From Alcaligenes aquatilis (GTDB lineage Bacteria > Pseudomonadota > Gammaproteobacteria > Burkholderiales > Burkholderiaceae_B), in contig NZ_CP022390.1 in the NCBI RefSeq assembly GCF_003076515.1, positions 1,736,001-1,800,000 of the forward strand: a stretch of 64,000 bases of DNA. Reading direction: 5' to 3'. Position numbers and translations under genes: made by a program. The notes beneath the pieces are model-generated. The model was given only the letters and a program-made list of their open reading frames with translations, did no database searches and was not told where the DNA came from. Positions 18,626 through 28,289 of the stretch are shown here, one piece after another; position 1 is the first letter of the stretch; each line of letters starts with the position of its first letter.

Positions 18626-19222
18626 ATGCGTCTCATCCTTGCATCAAGCTCAGTCTATCGCCGCGCTATGTTAGCGCGTTTGGGCCTGCCTTTCACCTGT
18701 CAGTCTCCTGACATTGACGAAACCCCACTTCCTGGGGAGGCTCCTGCACAGCTCAGCCTGCGTCTGGCGCGTGAAAAAGCCACCCGTATCAGCCAGCTAA
18801 ACCCAGGCGCACTGGTGATTGGCTCCGATCAAGTTGCCACGTCGGGCCAGGACGCCATCGGCAAGCCCGGCGACCACGCTGGTGCACAGAAACAACTGCG
18901 TCGCCTAAGCGGTCAACACATTGATTTCCATAGCGCCTTATGCGTGACTGACGGCCAGGAACTGCTGTGCAGCGATATTGTTACCAATTGTCGTTTTCGC
19001 GCATTAAGCGATGAGGAAATTGAGCACTATTTGCTGCAAGAAAGGCCTTATGACACTGCTGGCAGCGCCAAAGCCGAAAGTCTGGGGATTGCTCTGATGG
19101 AATCCATGCGCTCGGACGATCCGACCGCGATCATCGGCCTGCCCCTGATCGAGCTGTGCACCATGCTGCGTCACTTTGGATTAAACCCCTTGCGCCCCAA
19201 CCTTCTTACCCCTTCCGTTTAG
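18626..19222 (+). CDS. Maf-family nucleotide pyrophosphatase (YceF type)
   Basis: A 198-residue Maf/HAM1-fold protein that hydrolyses non-canonical nucleotides. The N-terminal LASSSVYRRAMLARLGLPF and DIDETPLPGEAP pattern, together with its position next to yceD, fits the YceF (m7GTP pyrophosphatase) subgroup rather than the dTTP/UTP subgroup. That is an inference from E. coli. It is followed 12 bases later by an RsmI-like methyltransferase gene. Confidence 0.9.
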   Translation: MRLILASSSVYRRAMLARLGLPFTCQSPDIDETPLPGEAPAQLSLRLAREKATRISQLNPGALVIGSDQVATSGQDAIGKPGDHAGAQKQLRRLSGQHIDFHSALCVTDGQELLCSDIVTNCRFRALSDEEIEHYLLQERPYDTAGSAKAESLGIALMESMRSDDPTAIIGLPLIELCTMLRHFGLNPLRPNLLTPSV

Positions 19223-19234
19223 GACTGATTCGCC

Positions 19235-19957
19235 ATGCCCCAAGCCGCCCCCTTGCATCTGATCCCCGTAGGCTTAAGCGAGAGCCCGATCAGCGGCTGG
19301 CTACCCGCCGACGTCAAAGCCTTGACGCGCGAACTGACCGTCTTTATTGCCGAGAACGCCAAAACCGCCCGTGCTTTTCTGAAACTGGTCGAGCCAGTGG
19401 TGCCTTTGCAGGAAATCACCATTCATACCTTGGACAAGCGCGGCAACAAACCCGGTGAAATGCGCGAGTGGTTGAAAGTCGCCCTACAAGGCCAGGCGAT
19501 TGGCCTTGTGTCAGAAGCTGGCTGCCCTGCGGTGGCCGACCCCGGCGCACTAGTGGTGGCCATGGCCCACGAAATGAAAATCCCTGTGCGTCCACACGTT
19601 GGCCCCTCCTCCATTTTGTTGAGCCTGATGGCCAGCGGCCTGGACGGACAACAGTTTGTATTTCACGGCTATGCGCCTGTCGATGGCGCCGCACGCGCCA
19701 AGCAGCTTAGACAATGGGAAAGCCAGTCCCAGACCTTGAAACAAACTCAGATCCTGATCGAAACGCCTTACCGCAACCAGGCCATGTACAGCACCCTGCT
19801 GCAGGCACTGAAGCCCACAACACGCTTGTGTCTGGCACGTGATCTGACGGGTTCGCGTGAATTGATCCAGACCGCCACGGTGGAACAGTGGCGTGAACGC
19901 CCAGCGCCCGCCCTGGACAAAACCCCCTGCATTTTCTTGTTTCTGGCGGGTCGTTAA
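19235..19957 (+). CDS. Tetrapyrrole-methylase-fold SAM methyltransferase (RsmI paralogue)
   Basis: A 240-residue protein of the same fold as RsmI, which 2'-O-methylates C1402 of 16S rRNA. Typical motifs are VSEAGCPAVADPGALVV and GPSSILLSLMASGLDGQQFVFHGY. It is shorter than RsmI and lacks the C-terminal extension, and the family has a second member beside maf in many betaproteobacteria. The substrate is therefore uncertain. amiD starts one base after its stop. Confidence 0.85.
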   Translation: MPQAAPLHLIPVGLSESPISGWLPADVKALTRELTVFIAENAKTARAFLKLVEPVVPLQEITIHTLDKRGNKPGEMREWLKVALQGQAIGLVSEAGCPAVADPGALVVAMAHEMKIPVRPHVGPSSILLSLMASGLDGQQFVFHGYAPVDGAARAKQLRQWESQSQTLKQTQILIETPYRNQAMYSTLLQALKPTTRLCLARDLTGSRELIQTATVEQWRERPAPALDKTPCIFLFLAGR

Positions 19958-19958
19958 G

Positions 19959-20768
19959 ATGAAACCCCTGTCTTGCCTTACCCCCGCCTTGAAACGCAGC
20001 CTTCGGATTGGCGCGCTCAGCCTGACGGCCTTATTGGCGGCTTGTGGCGGTAGTGGCCCCTTCAAACTTGATGACAGCTATAGCGCTCAGGGCCAAAACA
20101 GCCGAGTGCGATATCTGGTCATGCACTACACCGCCGGCGACCACGCCACGTCTCTAAAAGTGCTGACACAACGCGATGTCAGCGCCCATTACCTGGTCAG
20201 CGACGAGCGTCGTCCTACTGTCTACCGCCTGGTTCCGGAAGAGCGCCGCGCCTGGCACGCTGGCATAGGCTCCTGGTACGGCTTCACGGACCTGAACACC
20301 GGCTCTATCGGCATCGAAATCGTGAACATGGGACGCCTGGCAGATGGCCGCTGGGCCCCGTATACATCCGGGCAAATTGAGGCAATCAAAGTATTGTTAA
20401 AAGATCTGGCTCAGCGCCATGGCGTGTCTGCTCGCAATATTATTGGTCACAGCGATGTGGCCCCACAGCGCAAGCTGGATCCCGGCCCCCATTTCCCCTG
20501 GAAGGAACTGGCCCAAGCGGGCATAGGCCGTTGGTACAAGGAATCACAGGCTCACGCGCTGCAAGCACAGTACGCTACGCGCCCCCTGCCCTCTGCTGCT
20601 CAAACTCAGGCTCTGCTGCGAAAAGCAGGCTATGAGACTCCGGACAGTGGTGTTTTCGACAAGGCCACACAAAACGTGATTGCCGCTTTTCAGATGCACT
20701 ACCGTCCGGCCCGCTATGACGGTATTCTGGACGCCGAAACAGCCGCCATTTTGCAAAGTTTGGATTAA
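19959..20768 (+). CDS. amiD: N-acetylmuramoyl-L-alanine amidase, AmiD-type lipoprotein
   Basis: Cleaves the amide link between muramic acid and stem peptide. The 269-residue precursor has a lipoprotein signal with lipobox LAAC (C29), an amidase_2 domain with zinc ligands in MHYTAG (H56), WHAG and DPGPHF, the IGIEIVN core, and a C-terminal peptidoglycan-binding domain. The start at 19959 was chosen because it gives a clean signal peptide; the longer frame overlaps the methyltransferase gene. The gene ends in a bidirectional terminator. Confidence 0.92.
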   Translation: MKPLSCLTPALKRSLRIGALSLTALLAACGGSGPFKLDDSYSAQGQNSRVRYLVMHYTAGDHATSLKVLTQRDVSAHYLVSDERRPTVYRLVPEERRAWHAGIGSWYGFTDLNTGSIGIEIVNMGRLADGRWAPYTSGQIEAIKVLLKDLAQRHGVSARNIIGHSDVAPQRKLDPGPHFPWKELAQAGIGRWYKESQAHALQAQYATRPLPSAAQTQALLRKAGYETPDSGVFDKATQNVIAAFQMHYRPARYDGILDAETAAILQSLD

Positions 20769-20774
20769 AAAAAA

Positions 20775-20812
20775 AACAGGTAATGGGCTAGTGCTCATTA
20801 CCTGTTCTTTTT
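20775..20812. terminator. Bidirectional terminator between amiD and msrQ
   Basis: AACAGGTAATG (20775-20785) pairs perfectly with CATTACCTGTT (20796-20806). An A-run precedes it and TTCTTTTT follows, so it can work on both strands. The msrQ stop codon (20811-20813) lies in the flank, so msrQ translation ends right at the hairpin. Confidence 0.85.
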
Positions 20813-21419
20813 AATGCTCTGTCTTATTCAGGGTGGGCCAGCGGCGCAAAATCAACAAACCCGCCAGCACCAAACCATAAACATAGACCTCCACCACATC
20901 ATTTTTACCGATACGAATCAGATAAAAATGCAGAATGGATAGGACCGCCGCCAGATACACCGTCTGATGCAAACGACTCCAGCCACGACCCAAACGCTTT
21001 TGCCAGCCATTCGTGGAGGTCAGGGTCAAGGCCAATAAAATCAGCACAGCCACCACACCAATAGCGATCAAGGGCCGCTGTACCACGTCCTGCCACATGG
21101 ACAGCCAATCCCCCGAACGATCCCACCAGGCCCAGGCCAGCGTATGCAAAGCAGCATAAAAGAAACTGAACAAACCCAACATACGACGCCAACGCACCAA
21201 AGCGGGTTGCGCCAGCAAACGCCGTACGGGGCTCAAGGCCAGGGTCAGCAATAACAGCACCAAGGCCCAGACCCCGCTGGAGCGCGTCAAAAACTCGGCG
21301 GGATTCGCACTCAGACCATTATTGAAACCCAGCCATACCCAGCGCCCCAAGGGAAACAAGCCCAACAAAAACACCAGGGGCTTGAGCCTGTCTAACTGGG
21401 CGGCCTTCCAGGTAGCCAT
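20811..21419 (-). CDS. msrQ: Heme-binding membrane subunit MsrQ
   Basis: A six-helix inner-membrane cytochrome b that passes electrons to periplasmic MsrP for repair of methionine sulfoxide. The 202-residue protein has the family start (LKPLVFLLGLFPLGRWVW), GVWALVLLLLTLALSPVRRL, and conserved heme-ligand histidines in FYAALHTLAW and SRLHQTVYLAAV. Its start shares one base with the msrP stop. Confidence 0.93.
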   Translation of the reverse strand: MATWKAAQLDRLKPLVFLLGLFPLGRWVWLGFNNGLSANPAEFLTRSSGVWALVLLLLTLALSPVRRLLAQPALVRWRRMLGLFSFFYAALHTLAWAWWDRSGDWLSMWQDVVQRPLIAIGVVAVLILLALTLTSTNGWQKRLGRGWSRLHQTVYLAAVLSILHFYLIRIGKNDVVEVYVYGLVLAGLLILRRWPTLNKTEH

Positions 21420-22372
21420 TAGTAAAACCGCCTCAAATCCATATCGGCATACATGCCAGCCACGTCTTGTGCATAGCCATTGAAAGGCAAGGTCGGCTTT
21501 TTAGTGGCAAAAAATCCCGAACCAATGACTCGCTCAGTCGCCTGACTCCAGCGCGGATGCGGCACCTCGGGGTTTACATTGGCGTAAAAACCATATTCAT
21601 GAGGAGCCACCTTCATCCAGCTGGACTCGGGCATGGTGTCCGTCAGGGTAATTCGCACCAGGGACTTGGCCGACTTGAAGCCATACTTCCAGGGCACGAT
21701 CAACCGCACAGGCGCTCCGTTCTGAACAGGCAGGCTTTTTCCGTAAAGACCGGTAGCCAGCAAGGTCAACGGGTGCATGGCCTCATCCAGCCGCAATGCT
21801 TCCACGTAAGGCCAGTCCAAGATACGTGAGCGCAAGCCCGGCATGGTTTCCGGGTCTGCTGCCGTTTCAAAGCGAACAAAGCGGGCTGAGCCTTGGGGCG
21901 ACGCCTGTTTCAACAGGGCCGACAAGGAATACCCTACCCAAGGCACTACCATGGACCAGGCTTCCACACACCGCAGGCGGTAGATACGCTCTTCCAAGGG
22001 GGCGAGCTTCAAGATCTGATCCATATCCAGGGTCAGCGGCTTGTTCACCAAACCGTCGATCTGCAAGGTCCAGGGTTCCGTCTTGAATTTCCCCGAGTGA
22101 CGCGCAGGGTCTTCCTTGCCCGTGCCAAATTCATAGAAATTATTGTAGGTGGTGACATCGGACTCGCGGGTGGGCGTCTCGTCCAGCTTCCAACGCTGGG
22201 AAGGCGTGAACGTCAAGGCCTGCCCCACAGGGACGGCCTGAGCCTGACCCGGCAAGCTGGCCGCCAAGGCCAAGGCCCCCGGAGCCTGCAACAGCAGACG
22301 GCGGCGAGCCCGCCAGACCGACTCATCAGTAATTTCAGAGGGACGTATGGGCTGCGAGCGTGATTTGAACAT
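21419..22372 (-). CDS. msrP: Periplasmic protein-methionine-sulfoxide reductase MsrP
   Basis: Molybdopterin-dependent enzyme that reduces oxidised methionines in envelope proteins. The 317-residue precursor has an arginine-rich Tat-like signal ([20 protein letters not shown], cut near AQA) and the cofactor-ligand cysteine in [17 protein letters not shown] lies 6 bases before the ATG at 22372 and directly abuts the upstream ATG at 22378, so the shorter start is chosen. It forms an operon with msrQ. Confidence 0.93.
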   Translation of the reverse strand: MFKSRSQPIRPSEITDESVWRARRRLLLQAPGALALAASLPGQAQAVPVGQALTFTPSQRWKLDETPTRESDVTTYNNFYEFGTGKEDPARHSGKFKTEPWTLQIDGLVNKPLTLDMDQILKLAPLEERIYRLRCVEAWSMVVPWVGYSLSALLKQASPQGSARFVRFETAADPETMPGLRSRILDWPYVEALRLDEAMHPLTLLATGLYGKSLPVQNGAPVRLIVPWKYGFKSAKSLVRITLTDTMPESSWMKVAPHEYGFYANVNPEVPHPRWSQATERVIGSGFFATKKPTLPFNGYAQDVAGMYADMDLRRFY

Positions 22373-22426
22373 CTCCATCTCCTTGAACCTGCCGGCAAGG
22401 CGGCCATCAAACCCGCTTGCCTTGTC

Positions 22427-23080
22427 TTAAATCCGTGCCAATACCCAATCGCGCATTTGCGCCACATTATCAACCATGACCGTAGGCTCTGCCTTGGCCA
22501 GAGTTTGAGGATCGTGTGCGCCATATGTGACAGCCACACTATCCATGCCCGCATTGGCCGCCATGTGAATATCATGCACGGTATCACCCACCATCAAGAC
22601 CTGTTCGGGCTCCAGCATCAATTCAGCCAGCAATTGATGCAGCATTTCCGGATCTGGCTTGCTGCGGGTTTCGTCCGCACAACGGGTCGCATCAAAAAAA
22701 GTGCTGAGTTTGACCTGCTGCAACACCCTGTCCAGACCTTGACGACTTTTACCTGTTGCCACTCCTAAGGCAATCTGACGGCCACGAAGTTCACCCATGA
22801 AAGGTAAAATTCCGTCAAAAAGCTTGATATGAGGGTCACGCTGCATGAAATGATAGCGGTAACGCTCCAGAAACAGCGGCATCTGCTCGGCGGTCAAATC
22901 CGGTACAGCGCGGTACAAGGCGCTTTCCAGCGACAAACCAATAACCCAACTGGCTTGCTGAATCGAAGGCACAGGCAATTGCAGGTCCGCACTGGCCAAC
23001 TGAATAGAACTGGCAATTGAGTACGTCGAATCCATAACTGTGCCGTCCCAATCAAACAGAACGGCGGCGTAACGCGTCAT
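22427..23080 (-). CDS. HAD-superfamily phosphatase, phosphoglycolate-phosphatase-like
   Basis: A 217-residue HAD hydrolase with nucleophile and acid D10 and D12 in LFDWDGTVMDS, motif II ATGKS, motif III K in RSKPDPEML and the acidic motif IV GDTVHDIHMA. The Gph/PPase-like cap insertion is present. It overlaps rluC by 4 bases, a common betaproteobacterial pair. The real substrate is unknown. Confidence 0.88.
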   Translation of the reverse strand: MTRYAAVLFDWDGTVMDSTYSIASSIQLASADLQLPVPSIQQASWVIGLSLESALYRAVPDLTAEQMPLFLERYRYHFMQRDPHIKLFDGILPFMGELRGRQIALGVATGKSRQGLDRVLQQVKLSTFFDATRCADETRSKPDPEMLHQLLAELMLEPEQVLMVGDTVHDIHMAANAGMDSVAVTYGAHDPQTLAKAEPTVMVDNVAQMRDWVLARI

Positions 23081-24045
23081 AACAACTTCTCCAAACGCTC
23101 AAGAACGGCCTGACAGGCCGCTGGCAAAGCCGCCTCCAGAACCAGGGGCTGTCCGGTGACAGGATGATTGAACTCCAAGCGTCCCGAATGCAGGAACATG
23201 CGCTTGAAACCTTGACGGGCAAATTGATCGCGGATGGCATCGTCGCCATATTTATCATCACCCACAATCGGAAAACCCGAATGGGCCAAATGAACACGAA
23301 TCTGGTGAGTACGGCCGGTTTTCAGCTCGGCCTGCACCAAGGTAAAGCGGCCAAAGCGGCGCTGCATGGTGATGATGGTATGCGCAGGCTTGCCAGCCGG
23401 GTCAACCTTGACGCGCCGCTCGCCACTTTCAGTCAGCCAGCGCAGCAAGGGGAAACGAATATGTTGACGATCGTTCACCCAATCGCCCTGCACCAGCGCC
23501 CAGTAAAACTTGCGGGCACGGATTTCACGGAACATATCATGCAAACCGACCAAAGCCGCGCGACGTTTAGCAATAATCAGCAAACCGGAGGTGTCACGAT
23601 CCAGACGGTGAGCCAGTTCCAGAAAGGGTGCCTGAGGGCGCGCCGCACGCAACTGCTCGATGACACCAAAAGACACGCCACTGCCACCATGCACAGCCAC
23701 ACCGGCAGGTTTGTCGATCACCATCATGTGCTCGTCCTCGAACACCACTGGGAAAACGGCAGCGGGGACGGGACGGGCCTGCTCGGGTTCAGGCAGACGC
23801 AGAGGCGGAATCCGCACCATATCGCCATCTTGCAAGCGATAGTCGCTGCTGATGCGGCCTTTGTTCACGCGAACCTGACCGCCGCGAATGGCTTTGTAAA
23901 TGTGGCTTTTTGGCACCCCTTTACATTCGCGTAACAAAAAATTATCTATACGCTGACCCGCCCGCGTTTCATCAATGCGTAATATTCGCACTTGAGGGGC
24001 TGATCTTTGTGATTCATGAGGTTTGCACATAACAAAAAGGGGCAT
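23077..24045 (-). CDS. rluC: 23S rRNA pseudouridine synthase RluC
   Basis: Makes pseudouridines 955, 2504 and 2580 in 23S rRNA (E. coli numbering). An S4-like domain (RIDNFLLRECKGVPKSHIYK, GGQVRVNKGR) is followed by the RluA-type catalytic domain with the active aspartate in HRLDRDTSGLL. ATGs at 24045 and 24030 are both possible. A strong opposite-strand promoter for rne overlaps this start. The divergent rluC-rne pair also occurs in E. coli. Confidence 0.93.
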   Translation of the reverse strand: MPLFVMCKPHESQRSAPQVRILRIDETRAGQRIDNFLLRECKGVPKSHIYKAIRGGQVRVNKGRISSDYRLQDGDMVRIPPLRLPEPEQARPVPAAVFPVVFEDEHMMVIDKPAGVAVHGGSGVSFGVIEQLRAARPQAPFLELAHRLDRDTSGLLIIAKRRAALVGLHDMFREIRARKFYWALVQGDWVNDRQHIRFPLLRWLTESGERRVKVDPAGKPAHTIITMQRRFGRFTLVQAELKTGRTHQIRVHLAHSGFPIVGDDKYGDDAIRDQFARQGFKRMFLHSGRLEFNHPVTGQPLVLEAALPAACQAVLERLEKLL

Positions 24046-24050
24046 ATAAT
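24023..24050 (+). promoter_or_regulatory. Candidate sigma-70 promoter for rne
   Basis: TTGCAC (24023-24028), 16-base spacer, then a perfect TATAAT (24045-24050), pointing toward rne. It overlaps the rluC start codon. Transcription from about 24057 would give a leader of roughly 477 bases. Confidence 0.6.
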
Positions 24051-24056
24051 CGCTTC

Positions 24057-24533
24057 AGCCTATAGAAGCTGAGACTGGGTCCAGCGTAGAGATGCAAAGG
24101 GTGCGTCTCCGTTGGATAACCAAGGACTGATAATTGTATCCTTGAGTTCCAGCTTCCGGGTCATAAGGTCGCCGGGGTGAGTCCGAAATAACGAAAGTCG
24201 TGTGGCAAGAAGGCCCGCTTTCCAAGAGATGCTTTCCTCCCGCGTGCGGCGCTGAATTCCTGCACAGATTGTCCCGTTCTTTTGCACCAGCCGCATGATT
24301 TATGCGACTGCCGTTCCCCCAGCAATTTTATATTCGTCAAACACACACTGTGACTCTGACCCTCCTGCTGATTGAACTTCGCGCTTTGGCGCGACTCGTG
24401 CCTCCCAGACTATAAGCCGGTAGGCCGATTTTGCCTGCCTGCCCCAAACTGATGCAGCTATAGCGCTACACACCTGTGACCCGCGGTCGTGCGCCGATAT
24501 TTCGGTGCTCCATGACAACGGAGATCCACACTC
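24057..24533 (+). other. Long structured 5' leader of rne
   Basis: No gene is supported in this 0.48-kb stretch. It contains local hairpins such as CCGTTGGATAACCAAGG (24109-24125) and CGCGCTTTGGCGCG (24389-24402). In E. coli the rne mRNA has a 361-base leader through which RNase E controls its own mRNA decay; by analogy this leader could do the same. That is inference from position and length, since no sequence similarity was tested. GGAG lies 12 bases before the rne ATG. Confidence 0.5.
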
Positions 24534-27500
24534 ATGAAACGCATGTTGTTCAATGCGACGCATCAAGAAGAACTACGCGTCGCCATTGTTGACGGTCAAA
24601 AACTCATTGACCTCGACATCGAAACAGCCGGGCGCGAACAGCGCAAAGGCAATATTTACAAAGGGGTCATCACCCGTATCGAACCCGGCCTGGAAGCCTG
24701 CTTCGTCAGTTACGGTGAAGAGCGTCACGGCTTTCTGCCTTTCAAAGAAGTGGCTCGCAGCTACTTCAAAGAAGGGGTTGATGTACGCAGCGCCCGCATC
24801 CAGGACGCCCTGGTCGAAGGCCAGGAACTGATCATCCAGGTTGAAAAAGAAGAGCGTGGCAACAAGGGCGCTGCCCTGACCACCTTTATTTCCCTGGCAG
24901 GTCGCTATCTGGTTCTGATGCCCAACAACCCTCGTGGGGGTGGCGTATCGCGCCGCGTGGAAGGCGAAGACCGCCAGGAACTGCGCGAAGCCATGGACCA
25001 GCTGGATATCCCGCAGGGCATGAGCATCATCGCCCGCACCGCAGGTATCGGCCGCAGCGTCGAAGAACTGCAGTGGGACCTGAACTACCTGATGCAGCTG
25101 TGGACCGCCATTGACGGCGCGGCCCGCGACAATGCTGCCCCTATCCTGATTTATCTGGAATCCAGTCTGGTTATCCGGGCGATACGCGATTACTTCTCGC
25201 CCGATATTGGCGAGATCCTGATCGACACGGATGAAATTCACGAGCAGGCCGCCGCCTTCATGAGCGTGGTCATGCCCGACAACTTGCATCGCGTGAAAAT
25301 GTACCGCGATGACATCCCCCTGTTCTCGCGCTTTCAGATCGAACACCAGATCGAAACTGCTTACTCACGTACCGTGCAATTGCCGTCGGGTGGTGCTGTC
25401 GTTATCGACCATACCGAAGCGCTGGTTGCCATTGACGTGAACTCGGCCCGCTCCACGCGTGGTGCCGATATTGAAGAAACCGCCCTGCGCACCAACCAGG
25501 AAGCAGCCGACGAAGTGGCCCGCCAGTTGCGTTTGCGTGACTTGGGTGGCCTGATTGTTATCGATTTCATCGATATGGAAGACAGCAAGAACCAGCGTGC
25601 TGTCGAACAACGCCTGCGTGACGCCCTGCACCTGGATCGTGCTCGTGTTCAGATGGGCAAGATCTCGCGCTTTGGCCTGATGGAACTGTCTCGTCAGCGC
25701 CTGCGCCCTGCCCTGAACGAAGGCTCTCACATCACGTGCCCACGATGCACCGGTACCGGCGTGATTCGCGATGCTGAATCCAGCGCCCTGCATGTTCTGC
25801 GCCTGCTGCAAGAAGAAGCCATGAAAGAAGGCACTGCCGCCCTGCACGCTCAAGTGCCGGTGGACGTGGCTACTTTCTTGCTGAACGAAAAGCGCGCTGA
25901 CATCACCAAAATCGAATCACGTCTGAACATCGCCCTGATCCTGATTCCCAACAAGAATCTGGAAACCCCGCACCACATCATCGAGCGCCTGCGCCACGAT
26001 GACCCACGCCTGGACGAACTGCGCAGCAGCTACGAGCTGGTTCAGCAGCCTGAACAGCAAGACAGCCTGGTGCCGCACCGCAGCCACGAAATCAAGCCTC
26101 GTCCAGAAGCCCTGGTCAAAAGCACCACGCCGGCCCAGCCTGCTCCCATGAGCAAGCCAGCTGCTGCTGCCGCAGCCGCCAGCGCCGCTGCCAGCGACAA
26201 CAAACCCGGCCTGCTCAAACGTTTGCTGAGCTGGTTGTCCGGTACACCCACGGAGCCCGTGACCGAAGCCAGCAAATCCGAAGAGAGCAAATCTCCTTCC
26301 GGTCGCCGCCAAGGCCGTCCAGGCCAATCCCACGGTGGCCGTGGTCAAGGTGGACGTGGTCGTCGCCAGTCCAACCGCCCGGAAGCAGCTCAGGAAGAAA
26401 AAGCCAGCACGGAAAGCACCAGCGCGAATACCCGTGGTCGCCGCCGCAATGCCTCGGCCAATAACGAAGCCGCCTCGGAAGCCCCGCAAAGCACCAGCAC
26501 GACTACGACGCCTGCCACCGCCGACGAAGGCAGCAGCAACAGCCGCAACCCACGTAACCGTCGAGGCCGTGGCCGTCAACGCCGCGAAGAAGGCAGCACA
26601 GAAAACGTCGAGCTGAACAAAGACCTCAACAGCACGGCCGCCCAGCCCGAACAGGCTGTTGCCAGCATTGCCGCAGCCTCTGCTGTTGCCGCCACCAAGC
26701 AAGAAGCACAAAAACGTGCTGAACAGCTGGCTGAGGCCGACAACACTGATACCGGCGACAACTCGGATACTGAAACGGACGAAAACAGCGAGAACGGCGC
26801 CCTGGATCCAGAGCGCAAACGTCGCCGTCGTCGTAGCCGTCGTGGTCGTCGCAACACAGACGCCAACGCAGTGGCCGAAAACGAAGAGAACAGCGAAGAA
26901 GGCAATACCAGCGCCTACGTTGCTCACGCAACACCCAGCTTTAACCCCGCTGCCCTGGATGCCCAGGAACAAGCCGCTGCCCAAACCGCAGCAGCCGAGC
27001 CTGAGCAGCCCCAAGCAGCCGTAGAGGCACCAGCAGCCCAAGAAGTGACGGCTGTCGCCGCTCAGGAAGCTCCAGCCGCTGCCGAAGCTGCACAACCTGC
27101 TCAAGAAGTCGTCACGACTCAAGCAGCCGCAGTTGAAACCGCCTCAGCTCAGGAAGAAGTAGCCGCTCCAGCCGTTCAGGCCGAAGTTGCTCCAGAAGCT
27201 CCTGCTGCTGAAGAAACTGTTGCTCCTGTGCAAGCAGAAGCTGCTGCCGAACCTGCAAAAGCAGAAATCGTTGAAGCTCAAGCCGAAGCCGTAGAAACAG
27301 CTGCAACTCCAGCAGAAGCCCAAGCCGTGGCAGAAACCCCAGCCGTTGAAGCTGCTCCAGTGGAAACTGTAGCCGTCGAAACCGCTGCTGCTCAGAAAGA
27401 GACAACTGTTCCCGCCGCCGAAGTCGCTCCAGAAGCTCCTGCAGCTGAAGAGGCCATTGCTCCTGTACAAGCAGAAGCTGCTGCCGAACCAGCCAAAGCA

Positions 27501-27857
27501 GAAGTCACCGAAGCTCCAGCTGAAGCCGTAGAAACAGCCGCGACTCCTGCACAAGCTCAGTCCACAACTGAAGCCCCAGCCGTTCAAGCCACTCCAGTGG
27601 AAACTGCAGCCGCAGAGACTCGCGTAGAGACTCAAACCGCTGCCACAGAGACTCCTGCCGCCGAACAAGCACAGAAGCCCGCTGCCGCTCCTCTGGAAGC
27701 CGTACTGAACGCCGCAGGCATCGAACTGGTGGAAACCGCTCGCTCGGCAACACAGGACGACTATCAGCCTGCACCAGTGCGCCTGGGTCGCCCACGCAAG
27801 CAACGTACTGCAGAAACCGAGAACAGCGAACCGCTGCAACAGGTCGAAACGCAGTAA
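24534..27857 (+). CDS. rne: Ribonuclease E
   Basis: Main endoribonuclease of mRNA decay and rRNA/tRNA maturation, and scaffold of the degradosome. The 1,107-residue protein has an N-terminal catalytic half: S1 domain ([20 protein letters not shown]), DNase I-like domain with metal-binding aspartates ([19 protein letters not shown]) and the zinc-link CPRCTG. From about residue 540 the protein is low-complexity: arginine/glycine-rich patches ([29 protein letters not shown]) likely to bind RNA, then a 230-residue Ala/Glu/Val-rich tail with an internal 79-residue duplication. The very end ([11 protein letters not shown]) is basic again. Confidence 0.96.
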   Translation: MKRMLFNATHQEELRVAIVDGQKLIDLDIETAGREQRKGNIYKGVITRIEPGLEACFVSYGEERHGFLPFKEVARSYFKEGVDVRSARIQDALVEGQELIIQVEKEERGNKGAALTTFISLAGRYLVLMPNNPRGGGVSRRVEGEDRQELREAMDQLDIPQGMSIIARTAGIGRSVEELQWDLNYLMQLWTAIDGAARDNAAPILIYLESSLVIRAIRDYFSPDIGEILIDTDEIHEQAAAFMSVVMPDNLHRVKMYRDDIPLFSRFQIEHQIETAYSRTVQLPSGGAVVIDHTEALVAIDVNSARSTRGADIEETALRTNQEAADEVARQLRLRDLGGLIVIDFIDMEDSKNQRAVEQRLRDALHLDRARVQMGKISRFGLMELSRQRLRPALNEGSHITCPRCTGTGVIRDAESSALHVLRLLQEEAMKEGTAALHAQVPVDVATFLLNEKRADITKIESRLNIALILIPNKNLETPHHIIERLRHDDPRLDELRSSYELVQQPEQQDSLVPHRSHEIKPRPEALVKSTTPAQPAPMSKPAAAAAAASAAASDNKPGLLKRLLSWLSGTPTEPVTEASKSEESKSPSGRRQGRPGQSHGGRGQGGRGRRQSNRPEAAQEEKASTESTSANTRGRRRNASANNEAASEAPQSTSTTTTPATADEGSSNSRNPRNRRGRGRQRREEGSTENVELNKDLNSTAAQPEQAVASIAAASAVAATKQEAQKRAEQLAEADNTDTGDNSDTETDENSENGALDPERKRRRRRSRRGRRNTDANAVAENEENSEEGNTSAYVAHATPSFNPAALDAQEQAAAQTAAAEPEQPQAAVEAPAAQEVTAVAAQEAPAAAEAAQPAQEVVTTQAAAVETASAQEEVAAPAVQAEVAPEAPAAEETVAPVQAEAAAEPAKAEIVEAQAEAVETAATPAEAQAVAETPAVEAAPVETVAVETAAAQKETTVPAAEVAPEAPAAEEAIAPVQAEAAAEPAKAEVTEAPAEAVETAATPAQAQSTTEAPAVQATPVETAAAETRVETQTAATETPAAEQAQKPAAAPLEAVLNAAGIELVETARSATQDDYQPAPVRLGRPRKQRTAETENSEPLQQVETQ
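27183..27656 (+). repeat. Two-copy 237-bp tandem repeat inside rne
   Basis: The DNA at 27183-27419 is repeated in frame at 27420-27656. Both copies encode [11 protein letters not shown], then [15 protein letters not shown] and [11 protein letters not shown]. The period is 237 bases (79 codons). Similarity is high at the start of each copy and lower in the last third. Confidence 0.8.
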
Positions 27858-27873
27858 ACAGCAAGACTAAAAA

Positions 27874-27899
27874 CGCCGCCCTCCAGGGCGGCGTTTTTT
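27874..27899 (+). terminator. Intrinsic terminator of rne
   Basis: CGCCGCCCT (27874-27882) pairs perfectly with AGGGCGGCG (27885-27893) around a 2-base gap, followed by six Ts. It lies 16 bases after the rne stop. Confidence 0.9.
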
Positions 27900-28289
27900 A
27901 TGCCTGTCGTATCCACAAAGAGCAATCACCTGAGCCCCTTCTCCTTCCCCTTCTCCCTTCCCGCTAATCCAAGCCACTCCCCCAACAAGCCCCTATCCTC
28001 TTTCGCCCAAACTCCAGCCTAGCCCCACCCGCCTCGGCATCTAGCCCAGCATTAAACCCGCCCTAGTCTTAGCCCTAAGCTCAAACCCACCACTCTTTCA
28101 ACTCCAGTTGCATACAAAGCCGAAGATAGGAATAAAGAGAAAAAACAAAGCTGAAGCCAACAGCGCAGAAAACGTACGCGCATACACAACCGAACGAGGC
28201 ATAGGCCAAAACACAGGCTCAGACACAGGACAGTTGCAGGTGCAGACAGCAGATACAGCCCTCTATTTGAGCCCTCTGCGATATTCCCT
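27900..28289. other. Non-coding stretch with extreme C-over-G bias
   Basis: No gene is supported. Counting by hand, 27901-28080 has about 83 C and 22 G on the top strand, with pyrimidine tracts (27936-27970) and TAGCCC at 28020, 28042 and 28070. From about 28105 the top strand becomes A-rich but remains G-poor. The open frame at 28108-28350 has no ribosome site and no family resemblance. Confidence 0.6.

Noticed and set aside
24300..24566. Minus-strand frame covering the rne leader and start
   Set aside because: Antisense to the rne start, with no motif or context support.
25917..27122. 401-codon minus-strand frame opposite rne
   Set aside because: A by-product of the low-complexity, codon-biased rne tail; composition is Gly/Cys/Phe/Ser-rich without motifs.
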